A stretch of DNA of 64,000 nt from Thioploca ingrica (lineage in GTDB: Bacteria; Pseudomonadota; Gammaproteobacteria; Beggiatoales; Beggiatoaceae), in the NCBI GenBank assembly GCA_000828835.1, contig AP014633.1, positions 1,240,001 through 1,304,000 on the forward strand. Reading direction: 5' to 3'. Shown here piece by piece: positions 19,101 through 27,861 of this stretch. A program made the translations under genes and the position numbers. The stretch's first letter is position 1; every line of letters begins with the position of its first letter. The notes under the pieces are model-generated. The model saw only the letters and a list, made by a program, of their open reading frames with translations. It did no database searches and was not told the origin of the DNA.

Positions 19101-21573
19101 TCGCGATATCGGTAATCGGTGTTCGGATTGGCACAACCGCATCCACCCGCAAGATCTTCCCCAAGTACAAGCCCATCTCCTGGCTTATTTGCAACAGGAG
19201 ATACCGGCTTATGAAGTGCAACACCGCGAACAACATCAAGCCGGTCATTATTTATGGATTCTCAGTCGTGGGATTGCCATTTTCAATGAGCAAGGTAAAG
19301 CGATTCGCATGGTGGGTACCATTGTCGATATGACGGCTCAAAAACAAATTGAGGAAGCGTTGCGCCAAAGTGAAGCCCGTTACCGTCTGCTCGCTGAACA
19401 TTCCACTGACTTGATATCCAGGCATAATCTGGGTGGCATTTTTCTGTATGTGTCACCCGCAAGTTTCACCTTATTAGGTTATAAAGCGGAGGCTTTGCTT
19501 GGGCAAGCCGTACAAAAGTTTATTCATCCTCAAGACCTAAAAAAAATTAAGCAGACCTACTTGCAGTTACTGAGTACTTTAACTAGCCAAACGGTTCGTT
19601 ATCGGATTTGTCATCAACAGGGCTATTACATTTGGGTTGAAACTATCAGTACGCTAGTCGAAAATACGCCCCTGGGCAATCAACAAGAGATTATCGCGGT
19701 TTCTCGTGACATTACTGAGCGTAAACAAGTCGAAGATAATTTACAAAGTCATCTGCAATTTTTAGAAACGTTGATGAATACGATACCGATTCCGATTTTT
19801 TACAAAGATATCCAAGGGAGGTATCTTGGGTGCAACTTGGCGTTTGCTCAATTGATTAGTGATCAACCCCCAGCCGATTTGATTGGTAAAACCGTTTATG
19901 ACATTGCCCCAGCAGCCATAGCCCAACTTAATACTCAAATTGATCAGGATCTGATCCGGCGGCGAGGTAAACAAACCTATGAAACCCAAGTCATCAGTAA
20001 AAATGGTCGCTATCATGATGTCATTTTTAGTAAGGCGGTTTATTTCAACACCAACGACGAAATCGGCGGGATTGTGGGTGCTTTTACGGATATTACCGAA
20101 CGGAAAAAAGCGGAGGAAGAGTTACGTCAAGCGATTGAAGTCGCCGAACAAGCTCAACAACAAGCTGAAGTCGCTAATCGGGCCAAAAGTACTTTTCTCG
20201 CCACCATGAGCCACGAATTACGTACCCCGCTCAATGGTATTTTAGGCTATACTCAGATCTTAAGTCGAGATAGAACCTTAACTGACAAACAACGTGAGGC
20301 TATCCAAATTATTTACCGCAGTGGTGAACATTTGCTCATGCTCATCAATGATATTTTGGATTTGTCCAAAATTGAAGCCGGTAAATTGGAATTGCGCACC
20401 GCTGATTTTGCTTTGCCGGAATTTTTACAAGATATTGTGGATCTGTTTAAAATGCGAGCCCAACAAAAAGGAATTGCTTGTTATTATGAAGCATTATCTC
20501 CGCTACCATTAGCAGTCCATGCCGATGAAAAAAGATTACGGCAAATTTTATTAAATTTGTTAAGCAATGCGGTCAAATTTACGCAACAAGGACAAGTGAG
20601 TTTAAAAGTGATTTATGGTAACCACCGCGCTGGTTTTGAGGTAGAAGATACTGGGGAAGGCATTAGCGCAGTCGATCGTGAAACCATTTTTTTACCTTTT
20701 CGCCAACTGAGTCAGCAAAATCATCTGATAGAAGGGACTGGTTTGGGCTTATCTATCAGTAAACACCTGGTAGAAATGATGGATGGACAGTTATATGTCG
20801 AAAGTATTTTAGGGCAAGGTAGTTTATTTTGGTTTGAAATAAAACTCCCGGAAGTTCAGGCGATTTCTAAGCCACCCCGATCAAATTCTCCAACTGTTAT
20901 TGGTTATCGTCGACGGATTGATAAGATTCAAACCGATGCTGATACGAAAGATAAACCTTTTACCTTACTGATTGTTGATGATAAATGGGCTAATCGGCAG
21001 GTGTTAGTGAATCTACTCACAGAGTTGGGATTTCAGGTGTTAGAAGCCGATAACGGTCAAGAAGCCTTGGAATTGGCTCATAAAAATCAACCGGATCTAA
21101 TTATTACCGATCTGATGATGCCAACGATGGATGGTTTTGAATTAACCCGGCAAATTCGGCAAACGACATCTTTACAAACTACCGTGGTCATTGCCGCTTC
21201 CGCGAGTGTCTTTGAACATCATCGTCGTCAAAGTATCCAAGCGGGTTGTAGTGAATTTATTGCTAAACCCATTAATACTCAAGTTGTGTTAGACTTATTG
21301 TCGCATTATTTGTTACTCGATTGGATCTATGAAGAACCAACCCCAACTATTCCAGTAACCACAGCAATCACCCCAGCAATAAAGCCTTCTGCAGCGCAAA
21401 TGGCTACCCTATTTAAATTGGTGATGACTGGAAAGGTACAAAAAATCATTGAATATACCACTCAGCTTGAGCAACAAGACCCTTCGTTGTCACCTTTTGC
21501 TCAGGAAGTACGATATTTAGCCAAAAATTTTGAAATGAATAAATTACGCGCATTGGTAAGTACTGAAGTATAA
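16129..21573 (+). CDS. Ten-PAS hybrid sensor histidine kinase
   Basis: A 1814-residue soluble hybrid kinase with no membrane segment. After an N-terminal coiled coil (about 8-45) come ten PAS/PAC units, each ending in a DITERKQ-like PAC motif, at roughly 65-190, 205-325, 330-455, 460-580, 583-708, 709-825, 828-950, 950-1080, 1081-1205 and 1207-1325. HisKA carries H1362 in SHELRTPLNG; HATPase motifs (LLNLLSNAVKF, EDTGEGIS, GTGLGLSI) follow at about 1465-1575. A receiver domain has phospho-acceptor D1661 in ITDLMMP, then a roughly 90-residue tail that does not look like a full Hpt domain. The PAS domains should sense cytosolic signals (redox, oxygen or small ligands). No Hpt or output gene is adjacent except the next REC-kinase. 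Confidence 0.92.
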   Translation: MLENNHIIHLLRLEIAQLRQELAQVKQEKHYLELLLETSNYHGDSIETLLYDQTERVTRESEHRLAQFLEALPVGISVLNNQGQPYYINQKAKQILGQGIIPDTHLEQFPQVYQIYFAGTHQLYPYQHLPITRALQGELAYADDIEIHQANQIIPIEAWGTPIFDKQGQVCYAITVFQDIRLRKQAEEIARQAAEQQCVAAVENKFHHLVINVPGIVYQWYERRHGECGFYYLSPRCEEYSSIRIQEWQQHWQKLPIHPDDRFRLLKNYRQAVKHQQEWSFESRFILPSGQVKWWRGIAKPSQVSHDEIVFNGIIIDITEQKNLETKLREREAILADAQRMALVGSWIWDKNSQVIQRSEQDRRNLGLRNHEEAATFPDFIDRIYADDRLKVEAQIANCFDKQHPVEFEFRVVWPSKQIHYLRTRLEWEIDALGIPVAVKGFSQDITAYKQAEQARYESEERLNAFFHALPDLAFIFDEEGQYVEILSGPSQLLYDAAERLKGAYFHDVLPRADADKFLAVVRHTLATQTLQILEYSLDLPIGPRWFEGRAFPLQVKAEKRMVTFIARDITQRKQTEEALRENEEMFRAIGTSAQDAIVMMDSQGNISYWNESAERIFGYPKAEALGQNLHQFLAVGKYYQAYLCSAHFFQQTGQGALVGKTVELAAIKKNGTIFPVEISFSAVRLKGQWHALGIVRDITERKQADQALRESQQQLRSIISNLPVILYRIDHQGFITLLEGKGLQTLGLQPKEMIGKSVFELYQDYPHFLLAVQRALAGEEVIETLELTQVVLESCYIPVRNEQNKVTSIIGVAIDITERRQAEEKLRKLSRAVEQSASTIVITDLNGNIEFVNPTFSKKTGYTAAEAIGQNPRILKSGHQPPLFYEELWATITREQVWQGEFLNKRKNGELFWEFATISPIKAHDNQTTHYLAIKEDITERKQAEAALRQSEERFELAMRGASDGLWDWNIETDEVYYSPRFKQMLGLSDRDIGNRCSDWHNRIHPQDLPQVQAHLLAYLQQEIPAYEVQHREQHQAGHYLWILSRGIAIFNEQGKAIRMVGTIVDMTAQKQIEEALRQSEARYRLLAEHSTDLISRHNLGGIFLYVSPASFTLLGYKAEALLGQAVQKFIHPQDLKKIKQTYLQLLSTLTSQTVRYRICHQQGYYIWVETISTLVENTPLGNQQEIIAVSRDITERKQVEDNLQSHLQFLETLMNTIPIPIFYKDIQGRYLGCNLAFAQLISDQPPADLIGKTVYDIAPAAIAQLNTQIDQDLIRRRGKQTYETQVISKNGRYHDVIFSKAVYFNTNDEIGGIVGAFTDITERKKAEEELRQAIEVAEQAQQQAEVANRAKSTFLATMSHELRTPLNGILGYTQILSRDRTLTDKQREAIQIIYRSGEHLLMLINDILDLSKIEAGKLELRTADFALPEFLQDIVDLFKMRAQQKGIACYYEALSPLPLAVHADEKRLRQILLNLLSNAVKFTQQGQVSLKVIYGNHRAGFEVEDTGEGISAVDRETIFLPFRQLSQQNHLIEGTGLGLSISKHLVEMMDGQLYVESILGQGSLFWFEIKLPEVQAISKPPRSNSPTVIGYRRRIDKIQTDADTKDKPFTLLIVDDKWANRQVLVNLLTELGFQVLEADNGQEALELAHKNQPDLIITDLMMPTMDGFELTRQIRQTTSLQTTVVIAASASVFEHHRRQSIQAGCSEFIAKPINTQVVLDLLSHYLLLDWIYEEPTPTIPVTTAITPAIKPSAAQMATLFKLVMTGKVQKIIEYTTQLEQQDPSLSPFAQEVRYLAKNFEMNKLRALVSTEV

Positions 21574-21598
21574 ATTTGCTGGTATTTTGAGTTCGTCA

Positions 21599-21790
21599 CC
21601 CCCCTTTGTCAACCGGGGGGAAGTTTTTTATTGACTTGGTCAAAGGGGGAGATTTTTCAGCAAAATACCCGTTTGTTTGTGTTTAGATACTTAAAACAGT
21701 AATGCTAAACTAGTGGTGATTTTAGGATAACAAGAGGTTGCAATCCCTTGTTGCAACCTGACTAATATCACTACCCATTTAGCACTACTC
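21599..21790. repeat. Terminator-like hairpins within a composite intergenic repeat
   Basis: CCCCCC (21599-21604) pairs with GGGGGG (21615-21620) and is followed by AAGTTTTTTA, a good rho-independent terminator for the kinase gene. The same C-run plus TTTG can instead pair with CAAAGGGGG (21641-21649), again followed by a T run. Beyond that, sequence with ATACCC, TTGTGTTTAG and ACTTAAAACA resembles 31740-31800, and GGTTGCAATCCC matches the 27232 hairpin family. The stretch is thus a mosaic of dispersed repeats doing terminator duty. Confidence 0.6.
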
Positions 21791-21834
21791 TTAAAACTAT
21801 ACCCGGATTTATTCTGAAAAATACTGAAGAGACA

Positions 21835-22962
21835 TTGACCATGATAACCAAGCAACCTACTACCATTTTGATAGTCGATGATGTGCCATCTAATGTCAGT
21901 GTACTATTTGATTTTTTGACGACTCATGATTTTGAAGTTTCGGTGGCCCAAAGTGGAGAAAGTGCGTTACAACTGGTTGATTATGAAATACCCGATTTAA
22001 TTTTATTAGATGTGATGATGCCCGGTATGGATGGTTTGGAAACTTGCCAACAGTTTAAATCGAATCCTAAAACTCAAGCGATTCCCATTATTTTTATGAC
22101 TGCTTTAGCAGAAACCATAGATAAAATAAAGGGATTTAAAGCGGGTGCGGTTGACTATATCACTAAGCCGTTTCAACAAGAAGAAGTCTTAGCGAGAATT
22201 AATACCCATTTAACTATTCATCAATTACAACAACAACTTCACGAGAAAAATAGCGAGTTAGAATTACAAAACATTGAATTAGCTGCTAAAAATACTGAAC
22301 TAGATACCTTTGCGCGTACTGTTGCCCACGATTTGAAAAATCCTTTACAAAGTTTAGTCGGTTTTGCTGATTTATTACTAGATACTTTGGTTGCGCGAAT
22401 CGAGCCAGAGGAATTAGAATATTTACAATATATTTCTCAGTCTGGGCAAAAAATGCTCGAAATTATTGATTCTTTATTACTGTTAGCCAGAGTATCACAA
22501 CAAGAAATTGAACCGACTCCTTTAAACATGCCTGAAATCATTACGCAAGTGCAACAGCGTTTAGCACCACTGATCAAAGCTTGTCAAGGAGAAATTATTT
22601 TGCCAGCCGATTGGCCCATTGCGCAAGGCTATGCGCTGTGGGTAGAGGAAATTTGGGTTAATTATCTCAGTAATGGTCTCAAATACAGTGGTCAACCACC
22701 CCATTTAGAACTCGGTGCAACCCCTCATAAAAATAAGATTCGTTTTTGGGTACGTGATAATGGTACTGGTTTATCCCTCCCGGATCAGGCTAAATTATTC
22801 CATCCATTTATTCGACTTTCGCAAAATCAGACTCAAGAAGGACATGGTTTAGGTCTATCAATTGTCAGACGCATTGTCGAAAGATTAGGTGGCGAAGTGG
22901 GTATTGAAAGCCAGCCCGGCCAAGGTTGTCTCTTTTATTTTACTTTACCAGCCTTAACTTAA
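21835..22962 (+). CDS. Receiver-histidine kinase fusion protein
   Basis: A 375-residue cytosolic protein with an N-terminal receiver domain (phospho-acceptor D59 in LLDVMMPG, K in YITKPF), a coiled-coil linker (about 125-155), HisKA with H165 in AHDLKNPLQ, and a HATPase domain (WVNYLSNGLKYSG, RDNGTGL, GHGLGLSIV). A receiver upstream of its own kinase lets another kinase control its activity. It sits 261 bases after the ten-PAS kinase; phosphorelay between the two is a reasonable guess. No DNA-binding output is present. Confidence 0.9.
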   Translation: MTMITKQPTTILIVDDVPSNVSVLFDFLTTHDFEVSVAQSGESALQLVDYEIPDLILLDVMMPGMDGLETCQQFKSNPKTQAIPIIFMTALAETIDKIKGFKAGAVDYITKPFQQEEVLARINTHLTIHQLQQQLHEKNSELELQNIELAAKNTELDTFARTVAHDLKNPLQSLVGFADLLLDTLVARIEPEELEYLQYISQSGQKMLEIIDSLLLLARVSQQEIEPTPLNMPEIITQVQQRLAPLIKACQGEIILPADWPIAQGYALWVEEIWVNYLSNGLKYSGQPPHLELGATPHKNKIRFWVRDNGTGLSLPDQAKLFHPFIRLSQNQTQEGHGLGLSIVRRIVERLGGEVGIESQPGQGCLFYFTLPALT

Positions 22963-22970
22963 ATCCACCA

Positions 22971-23486
22971 TTACCGCTCCAGATACTGTTTATAACCCAT
23001 TGTTTCTACAAGGTTAGCTTTTTCACTGACCTCGGTGGCTAATTGGGCTTTGTATTGTCTAACACGCTGACGAACTTCAGGTTGTTTGATACCAATCATT
23101 TGCGCCGCTAATATTCCCGCATTTTTTGCATTATTGATAGCGACGGTAGCCACCGGAACACCGCTGGGCATTTGTACAATGGACAGCAATGAATCTAATC
23201 CTTGTAAATGACCGGTTTTGACCGGAACACCGATGACGGGTAAAGGCGTTATCGCCGCGATCATTCCCGGCAAGTGTGCGGCTCCGCCGGCACCGGCAAT
23301 AATCACTTCTAAACCTTTAGCCTCAGCTTGTTGCGCATAATCAACTAACCGTTGCGGGGTACGATGGGCAGAAACAATCGTTAATTCATAAGCCACTTGT
23401 AATTCTTCTAAGATTTGAGCCGCCGCTTGCAATATGGGTAAATCAGAATCACTCCCCATAATAATACCGACACTGGGGTTAAGCAT
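22971..23486 (-). CDS. purE: N5-carboxyaminoimidazole ribonucleotide mutase
   Basis: A 171-residue class I PurE, catalysing the N5-CAIR to CAIR rearrangement in purine synthesis. The signature GIIMGSDSDLP, the SAHRTP loop with its catalytic histidine, AGAGGAAHLPGM and NAKNAGILAAQM are present. Its start lies inside the end of purK (8-base overlap), giving a purK-purE operon in which the two enzymes act in sequence. Confidence 0.97.
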   Translation of the reverse strand: MLNPSVGIIMGSDSDLPILQAAAQILEELQVAYELTIVSAHRTPQRLVDYAQQAEAKGLEVIIAGAGGAAHLPGMIAAITPLPVIGVPVKTGHLQGLDSLLSIVQMPSGVPVATVAINNAKNAGILAAQMIGIKQPEVRQRVRQYKAQLATEVSEKANLVETMGYKQYLER

Positions 23487-24642
23487 CTTGTTCTGCTCCG
23501 ATTATTTTTAAAACCATTTTAGCTTGTCGCAGTTTGGTCATCGCATTGTCTAGATTATCATCTAAAATGGTAATATGCCCCATTTTCCGCAAAGGATGGG
23601 TGCTTTTTTTATCGTAGAAATGAAAAGATAGACCCGGGATTGCTAAAGCATCCGCCAACCCTTCAATAATGGGTGCGCCATGATAACCTTTTTCACCTAA
23701 TAAATTGAACATCACCACCGGTCGTAATAAAGTCGTCATACCGAGTGGCAACCCACTGATAACCCGAATCAATTGTTCAAATTGAGAAGTCATACACGCT
23801 TCGATGGTGTAGTGTCCTGAATTATGGGGACGCGGGGCAATTTCATTCACTAAAATTTGCCCCGTTGCAGTGAGAAACATTTCTACGCCAAATATACCTA
23901 CCCCTTGCAACGATTCAATCGCCTGCAATGCCACTTGGCGTGCTTGTTCAGCAATAGCATTATCAATAGGCGCTGGGGCGATAACCGCTTGACAAATATT
24001 CGCATTATCATCAAAACGCATTTCTACGATAGGATAACAAGCCGTTTCGCCGGTGGCAGTGCGGGCGATAATAATGGCTAATTCCTTTTCAATCGGAATA
24101 AATTGTTCCAAAATCGAGGGTCCCGGTAAAATCTGCTCTAAATCAGCTTGATTTTTCAGGACGACAACCCCTTTACCATCATAACCCCCAAAACGGGCTT
24201 TTTGCACGACTGGGAACCCAAATTGAGCCAGATGCTCGGGGGTTACTTGTTCAAATGCCGCAAATTGCGGAACCGGTATACCATATTTACGGAGTTGTTG
24301 TTTTTGTAAAAATTTATCTTGAATTATTTCGAGTAATTCTGGCGAAGGGGAAATGACATGACCCGCTTGAGCTAACTTTTTTAAGGTTTGAACATCAATG
24401 TGCTCAACATCATAAGTTAATACTTCACTGACCTGCGCTAATGCAGTGAGGGTAGTGGCGTCGTACAGTTCACCGACAATCTGAGCATCAGCCAGATGTG
24501 CCGCCGGGCAATGCGGAGTCGGGTCCAAGACAGTTACATAAAAACCCATTTGTTTAGCAGCTTGTGCCGTCATTTTACCTAGTTGTCCACCACCGATAAT
24601 GCCTATCCGTTTGACTGGGTAAGGAAAAACTTTTGATTTCAT
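23479..24642 (-). CDS. purK: N5-carboxyaminoimidazole ribonucleotide synthase
   Basis: A 387-residue ATP-grasp enzyme converting AIR, bicarbonate and ATP to N5-CAIR. GIIGGGQLGKM opens the N-terminal Rossmann-like domain; QKARFGGYDGKGV is the ATP-grasp loop and NEIAPRPHNSGHYT the metal/substrate site. Length is normal. It overlaps purE by 8 bases. Confidence 0.97.
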   Translation of the reverse strand: MKSKVFPYPVKRIGIIGGGQLGKMTAQAAKQMGFYVTVLDPTPHCPAAHLADAQIVGELYDATTLTALAQVSEVLTYDVEHIDVQTLKKLAQAGHVISPSPELLEIIQDKFLQKQQLRKYGIPVPQFAAFEQVTPEHLAQFGFPVVQKARFGGYDGKGVVVLKNQADLEQILPGPSILEQFIPIEKELAIIIARTATGETACYPIVEMRFDDNANICQAVIAPAPIDNAIAEQARQVALQAIESLQGVGIFGVEMFLTATGQILVNEIAPRPHNSGHYTIEACMTSQFEQLIRVISGLPLGMTTLLRPVVMFNLLGEKGYHGAPIIEGLADALAIPGLSFHFYDKKSTHPLRKMGHITILDDNLDNAMTKLRQAKMVLKIIGAEQDA

Positions 24643-25221
24643 ATTGCTAATTTACTATGACTAGGCTTTTGTGAATAAAAAATCGAAACAGATTAGTATC
24701 TTAACTTATAAAATTTTTCTACCATTTGGGTAACTTATTGACAAGTTTACTAAATCAGGTCAGTTTGACGAAACCCAAGTCGCCTCATTTCTGCTGTCGC
24801 GGCAATGATGAAGCCAGTGTAATTGCAACAGACTATTTTAAATAATATTTTCCGTCTAATTCACGTTAAACCAATTAACTAGGTAACTGAGTTTACTGTA
24901 ACAATCTATTCTAGCGAATAAAATTAATTTATAGTTAAATTTTTTAATTTAATTTTTAAATGAGTTTACTCTTTATAAAGTTAAACAAAATAACTATAAT
25001 TTAAAGTTGATACTAAATTTATTTAGACTAAATTATTTATCTATACTTTTACAATTTAGCGGTAGGAAATTGCCTGGATATGAGTCAGTGAATAAGTGCG
25101 CAAGAACAATGACTTCCTCAACCCAGACAATAACATACCATCAAATCAGTGACTATTCCATTATCGCGGAGGATGGCAAATTTTACCAACACCAAAGGGA
25201 AAATGAATTGCCATAAAGGTT
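24643..25221. other. AT-rich divergent intergenic region (purK / M4 protease)
   Basis: 579 bases, very AT-rich around 24900-25020, containing the promoters of two divergent genes. A 69-codon ORF (25007-25216) lacks a convincing ribosome site, signal peptide or protein-like composition and is not called. AAGG just before 25222 serves the protease start. No RNA gene or riboswitch was recognised. Confidence 0.4.
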
Positions 25222-27213
25222 ATGAACAAACATATTTTTTTGAATAATATCATATTGTTAATAGGTGGGTATTGTTTATGCTTTACTGTTTCGGTAACAG
25301 CAGCTAACCTTAAAAGTATCCAACCTGACGGTGATAACAATACGTGGTCTTCGACGATCATGAATCCGTTAGTGAATGTTCCCTTCTTTTTTTCCAAAGA
25401 TGGTTGGCGTTTAGAAAGTAATCAAACCGATAAAATGGGTACCCTCCATAAGCGATTTCAACAAACTTATATGGGTATTCCGGTGTTTGGTTATCGAATT
25501 GCGACTCACGAACAAGATGATGTATTAAAGCGGGTCAATGGCGTTGTTGTCGAAGGGCTGGACTCAGAAATCAAGACAACTATCCCTAAATTGAGTAAAT
25601 TAGCAGCCCATAATCAAGCTCAATCCATCTTTCTAAAAGAACAAGATAATTCAAGCGACTGGCTGTTTGACAATGAAAAAATTGAAGTGATTATTTATAT
25701 TGATGAAACCAGTCAACAAGCCAAATTAGCTTACTATGTGAATTTTTTTGCCAAAAATGATTTAGAAGGTCATTTCGCCCAACCACATCTGATAATAGAT
25801 GCCTTGGATGGTACTTTACTCAAACAGTGGGATGGACTTAATCATGATAAGATTGGGACTGGTCCAGGTGGCAATATTAGAATGCCCAATGCGCCTTACT
25901 ATTATGGCACCACACCCAATTATGATTTTTTAGAGGTTACTGTGAGTAATGATAAGAAGACTTGTCGATTAGAAACCGCTGATGTTAAAACCGTTATCTA
26001 TCCTTATAGTTCCGCTTTTGCCTATACTTGTCCCAATAATACCAAAGAGCAGATTAATGGTGCGTTTTCACCATTGAATGATGTTCACTACTTTGGTCAA
26101 AAGACTTTTGATTTATATAGAAACTGGTATGGCATTAATGTGCTTCCTTTTAAGCTCCAAATGAATGTATTGTATTGGTATTACTATGACAATGCGTTTT
26201 GGAGTGGAACTCAAGTCTATTTTGGTGATGGTGATTACTATTTTCATCCGTTGGTTAGCTTGGACATTGTCGCTCATGAAATTTCCCATGGTTTTACCGA
26301 ACGTAATTCCAAACTGATTTACACCGATCAATCGGGCGGAATTAACGAAGCCTTTTCTGATATGGCGGGAGAAACGGCTGAATTCTACGTATTGGGTAAT
26401 AATGATTGGAATATTGGTGCTTATATTACTAAGGAAGATGGGCCTTTAAAAGGTAACCCAGCTCGATATATGTGTGATCCGAGTTTAGATGGTTACTCTA
26501 TTGATCATGCTGATAAATATCAACCGGGAATGGATGTTCATCATAGTAGTGGTGTATTTAACAAAGCATTTTGTATTTTAGCCCATAAAACCGGTTGGGA
26601 TACTAAAAAAGCTTTTGAAGTTATGGTGGAAGCTAACCGTCATTACTGGTCAGCCAATGCTAATTTTAATGATGCTGCTTGTGGGGTTGAATTAGCTACT
26701 GAAAATCTAGGTTATAATGTGTTTGATGCGTATGATACTTTTTTACAAGTCGGTGTGGAAGCGACCTGTGGAGTGGTATTAACCTCACCTTGCCTAGCAA
26801 CCTATTCTAATGAAACCAAACAAGCAACTATTCCTTGTTTACAAGTTCCTCTCTATACCGATATTGATGGCAAACCACTTTATACCGATGTTGATGGACA
26901 ACCTCTGCCATTGACAGCCTTATATTCTGCGGTGTTGAACATGCCTTTGGGGTTTACCAATATTCAAGTCAATCAAGTTTCTTTCCTTGACTGGATTATT
27001 CAACCGAGTGCCAACCAAGCTAAATTTACACCGGAAAATGGCATTTTGGAAATTCCCAGTATCTATTTGCCGGCTCACTTGATTCCTGATTATCAAGGGA
27101 CACCGGTAGATAAATTAGCTAACTGCCATATCACCTTACAACAATTTATATTTCCTAACCCAGGAATATTTAATTTAAGCAGCTACAGTTGTAATTTAAG
27201 TAAAACTAAATAG
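25222..27213 (+). CDS. Secreted thermolysin-like M4 metalloprotease
   Basis: A 663-residue exported protease. A signal peptide (1-27, IILLIGGYCLCFTVSVTAA) precedes the FTP/PepSY propeptide region (about 50-200, TYMGIPVFGYRI). The catalytic domain has the zinc motif H352-E-I-S-H356, the third ligand E376 in GGINEAFSD, and the conserved histidine segment DVHHSSGVFNKAF. An extra C-terminal region of about 120 residues (from about 535), cysteine-containing, follows the peptidase domain; it may be a secretion or binding module. Substrates are proteins or peptides outside the cell. It converges on the gsp genes, and M4 proteases are classic type II secretion cargo. Confidence 0.93.
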   Translation: MNKHIFLNNIILLIGGYCLCFTVSVTAANLKSIQPDGDNNTWSSTIMNPLVNVPFFFSKDGWRLESNQTDKMGTLHKRFQQTYMGIPVFGYRIATHEQDDVLKRVNGVVVEGLDSEIKTTIPKLSKLAAHNQAQSIFLKEQDNSSDWLFDNEKIEVIIYIDETSQQAKLAYYVNFFAKNDLEGHFAQPHLIIDALDGTLLKQWDGLNHDKIGTGPGGNIRMPNAPYYYGTTPNYDFLEVTVSNDKKTCRLETADVKTVIYPYSSAFAYTCPNNTKEQINGAFSPLNDVHYFGQKTFDLYRNWYGINVLPFKLQMNVLYWYYYDNAFWSGTQVYFGDGDYYFHPLVSLDIVAHEISHGFTERNSKLIYTDQSGGINEAFSDMAGETAEFYVLGNNDWNIGAYITKEDGPLKGNPARYMCDPSLDGYSIDHADKYQPGMDVHHSSGVFNKAFCILAHKTGWDTKKAFEVMVEANRHYWSANANFNDAACGVELATENLGYNVFDAYDTFLQVGVEATCGVVLTSPCLATYSNETKQATIPCLQVPLYTDIDGKPLYTDVDGQPLPLTALYSAVLNMPLGFTNIQVNQVSFLDWIIQPSANQAKFTPENGILEIPSIYLPAHLIPDYQGTPVDKLANCHITLQQFIFPNPGIFNLSSYSCNLSKTK

Positions 27214-27231
27214 GTAATAATTCTAATGTAA

Positions 27232-27264
27232 CAAGGGGTTACAACCCCTTGCCGCGATAGCGGC
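27232..27264. terminator. Double hairpin between convergent protease and gsp genes
   Basis: CAAGGGGTT and AACCCCTTG (27232-27251) form one palindrome; GCCGC and GCGGC (27251-27264) form a second with loop GATA. Located between two convergent stop codons, it probably terminates both transcripts. The first element belongs to a family also seen at 21735 and, in looser form, 49207. Confidence 0.5.
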
Positions 27265-27286
27265 TCACATCGATACCCGTTGAGTG

Positions 27287-27850
27287 CTAAACTTTTTGAA
27301 AATAAGCGGTAATAATCAAAGTAAATTTAGGGTTGGAAGCGGATGGAAAAATATCAAATCGTTCAGTAACTGTCATTTGGATATTTTGAGCAATAGCTAA
27401 AAGTAAGTTGTTGACTTTGTTAGATTCAAATTGACCTTCTAGCTGCGCTGTTACTTGCCATAAATAAGAATAATGTTCAACCTCAATCGCCGGATCGACT
27501 GTTAAACGAGCATTATTGATTTTAGTTAAATTCACTTGATCATTAAACCATTTTTGGAAAGTGGCTTGAGCTAAACCTTTGGTGTTGGCTTGCCAGAGTC
27601 GTGCTTCTAGTTGCGTCAGTAATTGTTGTGTTTCAGCAGCTCGATCGGGCCATTGTTTTTGAGTAGCAACGGTTTGTAACTGTGAGAGTTGAGCTACTGC
27701 ATTATGGTAATCTTGTTGGAAGCGGTGGTGGTAATCATTCAATTCGAGAATTGCATAAGTAACGAGAATAATGACAATTAAGCCACTACCGATCCGTAAC
27801 CGCAAATTTTGCTGAAATTCTTTTGAAAATGAATTGTTCAATTGCAGCAT
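27287..27850 (-). CDS. gspM: GspM-like type II secretion inner-membrane protein
   Basis: A 187-residue protein with a short cytoplasmic start, one membrane segment (GSGLIVIILVTYAILEL, about 22-38), a periplasmic coiled-coil stretch and a ferredoxin-like C-terminal half. This is the bitopic layout of GspM, which pairs with GspL in the assembly platform. Sequence identity to GspM is weak; the call leans on being last in an I-J-K-L-M order, with its start 12 bases after the upstream gene. Confidence 0.7.
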   Translation of the reverse strand: MLQLNNSFSKEFQQNLRLRIGSGLIVIILVTYAILELNDYHHRFQQDYHNAVAQLSQLQTVATQKQWPDRAAETQQLLTQLEARLWQANTKGLAQATFQKWFNDQVNLTKINNARLTVDPAIEVEHYSYLWQVTAQLEGQFESNKVNNLLLAIAQNIQMTVTERFDIFPSASNPKFTLIITAYFQKV

Positions 27851-27861
27851 CCCATCAAAGA

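Noticed and set aside
25007..25216. 69-codon ORF before the M4 protease
   Set aside because: AT-rich region, no signal peptide, no convincing ribosome site, no recognisable motif.
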